Below the pieces are notes generated by a model. The model ran no database searches and was not told the DNA's origin. It was given only the letters and a program-made list of their open reading frames with translations. The position numbers and the translations under genes are program-made. Positions 62,393-64,000 of a stretch of 64,000 nucleotides of DNA are shown here, one piece after another. Position 1 is the first letter of the stretch. Every line of letters begins with the position of its first letter. The DNA lies in assembly GCA_024698585.1 (NCBI GenBank), contig JAILRB010000014.1, positions 1 to 64,000 on the forward strand. Direction: 5' to 3'. Source of the stretch: Eubacterium sp. Its GTDB lineage: Bacteria; Bacillota; Clostridia; Lachnospirales; Lachnospiraceae.

Positions 62393-63290
62393 TTTTCTTA
62401 ATCTCCTTTATTTTCACCCTATGGTTAATAATCATTCCTATCAGAACCACAAAAGCTCCTGTAATCCAAATCCAAAAAATATACGCAATCACCAATTGTC
62501 CGGTAGACGGCTGTTCAGTACTTTCTCCGCCTCCACCTAGCATAAACATAGACAGGACACTAAACATGTTTGCCATTCCATGAAAGAAAATTGTCGCAAA
62601 AATCGTCTGATATTTTTCGTAAACGAAAACGCACATAATTCCAATCAAAAATGCATATGGAGCCTGTAACCAATTCATATGAAACGCACCAAACAAAGCT
62701 GCAGAAATCACAGCCGCCGCTTTTAGGGAAGTCATCTGTTTCAATCGAGTATAAATCAATCCACGGAAAATCAACTCTTCCACAATCGGTGCAAGAATCA
62801 CTGATGCAATCACTTGAAGACTTCCAGGTGCATTATCAATGATTTCCTTGGTATCTGAATATGATTCTATCATAAAATCCGGCATAAACAATGACAAAAA
62901 TGAAACAACAAAATTCGCTGATAGCATTGCAAACAATCCAAATGGAATAATCCAGATAAATTTACCAAGTAGTTTAACCGGATAATCATTTTTCCAGAAA
63001 CTTTCATGGTTTTCTTCTCTCTGGTACATCATTGTAAAAATAGGAATCGCCGATATGGATGCAATCATATTTAGAATCAAAAGCAACTTTGTTGAAACCT
63101 GCACTCCATCACCTGCTAAATCTACCTTTCCAAACAATGCACTAAAGAACACCACTAGAAAATAGCCAAAGTTAACGCAAAAAAACTGAATCCCTAAATA
63201 CAATGCCATAGGCAAAATCAACATAAATATCTGCTTAAAAATATTGTCCTGCTTCATCTCTGTCTTTATACTCCAATAATCTCGTTTCAT
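62358..63290 (-). CDS. CPBP-family intramembrane metalloprotease (CAAX/Abi type)
   Basis: 310-aa membrane protein with about eight helices. Motifs in order: EELIFRGLIY with Glu171/Glu172 and Arg176, FGAFHMNW (F-x-x-x-H) and FFHGMANMFS (H-x-x-x-N), all needed for CPBP proteases. Such proteins are linked to self-immunity, envelope processing or maturation of secreted peptides; no bacteriocin gene is nearby. Start taken at ATG 63290; its RBS is weak, and ATG 63257 with GGAG further upstream is an alternative. Upstream TATACT at 63310-63315. Confidence 0.85.
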   Translation of the reverse strand: MKRDYWSIKTEMKQDNIFKQIFMLILPMALYLGIQFFCVNFGYFLVVFFSALFGKVDLAGDGVQVSTKLLLILNMIASISAIPIFTMMYQREENHESFWKNDYPVKLLGKFIWIIPFGLFAMLSANFVVSFLSLFMPDFMIESYSDTKEIIDNAPGSLQVIASVILAPIVEELIFRGLIYTRLKQMTSLKAAAVISAALFGAFHMNWLQAPYAFLIGIMCVFVYEKYQTIFATIFFHGMANMFSVLSMFMLGGGGESTEQPSTGQLVIAYIFWIWITGAFVVLIGMIINHRVKIKEIKKNEVIDDYDSML

Positions 63291-63328
63291 GTTTTCACAC
63301 TCAGTCCATAGTATAACACAAATGATAC

Positions 63329-63357
63329 TTGTTTTACAGCCACTTTTGTTTTATAAT
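63329..63357 (+). promoter_or_regulatory. Promoter of the 131-aa membrane protein gene
   Basis: TTGTTT (63329-63334), 17-bp spacer, TATAAT (63352-63357), 36 nt before the ATG at 63394. It lies in the divergent gap next to a minus-strand TATACT. Confidence 0.7.
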
Positions 63358-63393
63358 ATTTGAAGAATTTAGAAATTTGTGAGGTACATAACA

Positions 63394-63789
63394 ATGAGTC
63401 AAGAAAAAGTAGACAGATATAAGCAGGAAAAGTACAATCGTAAGCATAATCAGAAAAAGAACAACACAAAAAAATACCTTGCATATGCTGGTGTAACAGT
63501 TGTTGCCCTTGCATTGATTTGCTGGCTTGGTTATTCCGTAGCCATTTCTTCCGGTTTATATACACCACCTACTACTCCTGTTACCATGTCAGAACCTGAA
63601 ATCCAGAGTTTAAGACAGAAGTTAATTGATTCAGGAGATTCTAACGTGAAAAACGTTGAAACCACTGTAGCTCCGGATGCTCAGACTGTGGCAGTTGAAG
63701 AAACTACCAAGAAAGCAAAGGATAAGAAAAAATCTACAGATAAAAAAGAAGATAAAGAAGTAGATGAAACTACAGAAGAACAGGAATAA
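63394..63789 (+). CDS. Small single-pass membrane protein with Lys/Glu-rich tail
   Basis: 131 aa from ATG 63394 (MSQEKVDRYKQEK; GTGAGGT at 10 nt). Basic N-terminus (1-28), one membrane helix (about 29-51, YLAYAGVTVVALALICWLGY), a short domain (about 55-80) and an extended low-complexity tail of Thr/Lys/Glu/Asp. The positive-inside rule places the tail outside the cell. Function unknown. Own promoter and terminator. Confidence 0.72.
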   Translation: MSQEKVDRYKQEKYNRKHNQKKNNTKKYLAYAGVTVVALALICWLGYSVAISSGLYTPPTTPVTMSEPEIQSLRQKLIDSGDSNVKNVETTVAPDAQTVAVEETTKKAKDKKKSTDKKEDKEVDETTEEQE

Positions 63790-63798
63790 TTGTCCGAT

Positions 63799-63838
63799 AA
63801 AAGAATCGTTCGAATAATATTCGAACGGTTCTTTTTTT
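63799..63838 (+). terminator. Terminator of the 131-aa membrane protein gene
   Basis: About 17-bp stem around GAATCGTTCGAAT/ATTCGAACGGTTC with a 3-nt loop, then seven T. Confidence 0.9.
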
Positions 63839-63847
63839 ATGGAATGT

Positions 63848-63884
63848 AAAAAAACCCCGAAAGCTACTCTCGTAACTTTCGAGG
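63848..63884 (-). terminator. Terminator of argS
   Basis: CCCCGAAAG/CTTTCGAGG stem (63855-63863 with 63876-63884; one G-U on the minus-strand RNA), followed on the minus strand by TTTTTTT. Confidence 0.85.
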
Positions 63885-63893
63885 ATCAATCTA

Positions 63894-64000
63894 CTACATT
63901 CTTTCCGGAGCCTTGAATCCTAATAAGTCGATGCAAGTTTCCAAAATTTCTTTTGTAAGTTTAATTAAAGCAATGTAACCCTTCTGCTTTTCCGCATCGG
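63894..64000 (-). CDS. argS: Arginyl-tRNA synthetase, C-terminal fragment (runs off the window)
   Basis: The last 35 codons of a gene that continues beyond 64000. The translated end, ALIKLTKEILETCIDLLG followed by FKAPERM and a stop at 63894, matches the anticodon-binding-domain end of ArgS, whose proteins typically finish LLGIEAPERM. A terminator follows 10 nt after the stop. Only the 3' end is present, so the call rests on this short motif. Confidence 0.75.
   Translation of the reverse strand, partial: DAEKQKGYIALIKLTKEILETCIDLLGFKAPERM

Overview
The window is chromosomal DNA of an AT-rich Gram-positive anaerobe, most likely a member of the Lachnospiraceae (class Clostridia). The reasons are AGGAGG-type ribosome binding sites, TTGACA/TATAAT promoters, the GGGtGRT/NifU-like gene pair, a DUF5721-like gene, a CIRCE-controlled htpG, the mrnC-rlmB-cysS arrangement, and many BspA-like leucine-rich-repeat and Fn3/Ig surface proteins without LPXTG signals. 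The genus cannot be settled from the sequence alone. Most genes lie on the minus strand. No transposase, integrase, CRISPR array, rRNA operon or prophage is visible.

Layout. 0-10 kb: membrane acyltransferase, GGGtGRT/Fe-S scaffold pair, a giant LRR surface protein, asd, a lipoprotein and a membrane protein. 10-19 kb: tRNA-Thr(CGT), a gene that looks leaderless, CIRCE-htpG, a secreted GH16 glucanase, a trpB2-dus operon divergent from argH. 18.5-22 kb: a polar amino-acid ABC transporter and MscS. 22-29 kb: an amino-acid biosynthesis run transcribed leuB-ilvD-ilvB-serC-serA. 29-33 kb: tgt-yajC, a secreted L,D-transpeptidase, aroC. 33-38 kb: a tight four-gene operon of three paralogous membrane proteins plus an ABC-class ATPase, then glyA. 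38-43.5 kb: a Cys-rich protein divergent from a coiled-coil protein, azlCD, thiN and ilvN-ilvC. 43.5-50.7 kb: accessory, surface-oriented DNA with a secreted metallo-beta-lactamase-fold protein behind a poly-A promoter, a subtilisin with discoidin domains, gene remnants, a small membrane protein, tRNA-Thr(GGT) and another secreted protein. 50.7-56 kb: ispF-DUF2156-GNAT-cysS-mrnC-rlmB and a tRNA-Val/tRNA-Met pair. 56-64 kb: LysR regulator, a second LRR protein, tex, a glycosyltransferase, a CPBP protease, a small membrane protein and the 3' end of argS.

How the genes fit together. ilvB, ilvD, leuB, ilvC, ilvN and the AzlCD exporter make up most of branched-chain amino-acid synthesis and export. 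serC/serA/glyA cover the serine-glycine-one-carbon branch. asd, aroC, argH and trpB2 add other amino-acid steps. The two acetohydroxyacid synthase subunits lie in separate transcription units about 17 kb apart.

Most interesting signals. (1) Two copies of an apparently undescribed compact palindromic element (41719-41852 and 49160-49312). They share imperfect terminal inverted repeats, a small CATTCGCC- or GCATTCGCC-centred palindrome, and a long hairpin whose AT-rich outer arms and GCGAGC tip are conserved while the middle of the stem differs in sequence but stays paired. Each copy abuts the 3' end of a gene (ilvC, tRNA-Thr). (2) A 15-A homopolymer inside the promoter spacer of a secreted hydrolase gene, a candidate phase-variation switch beside a LacI-type palindrome. 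(3) A consensus promoter placed so that the transcript of the DUF5721-like gene should begin at its ATG. (4) The ATPase/three-paralog operon.
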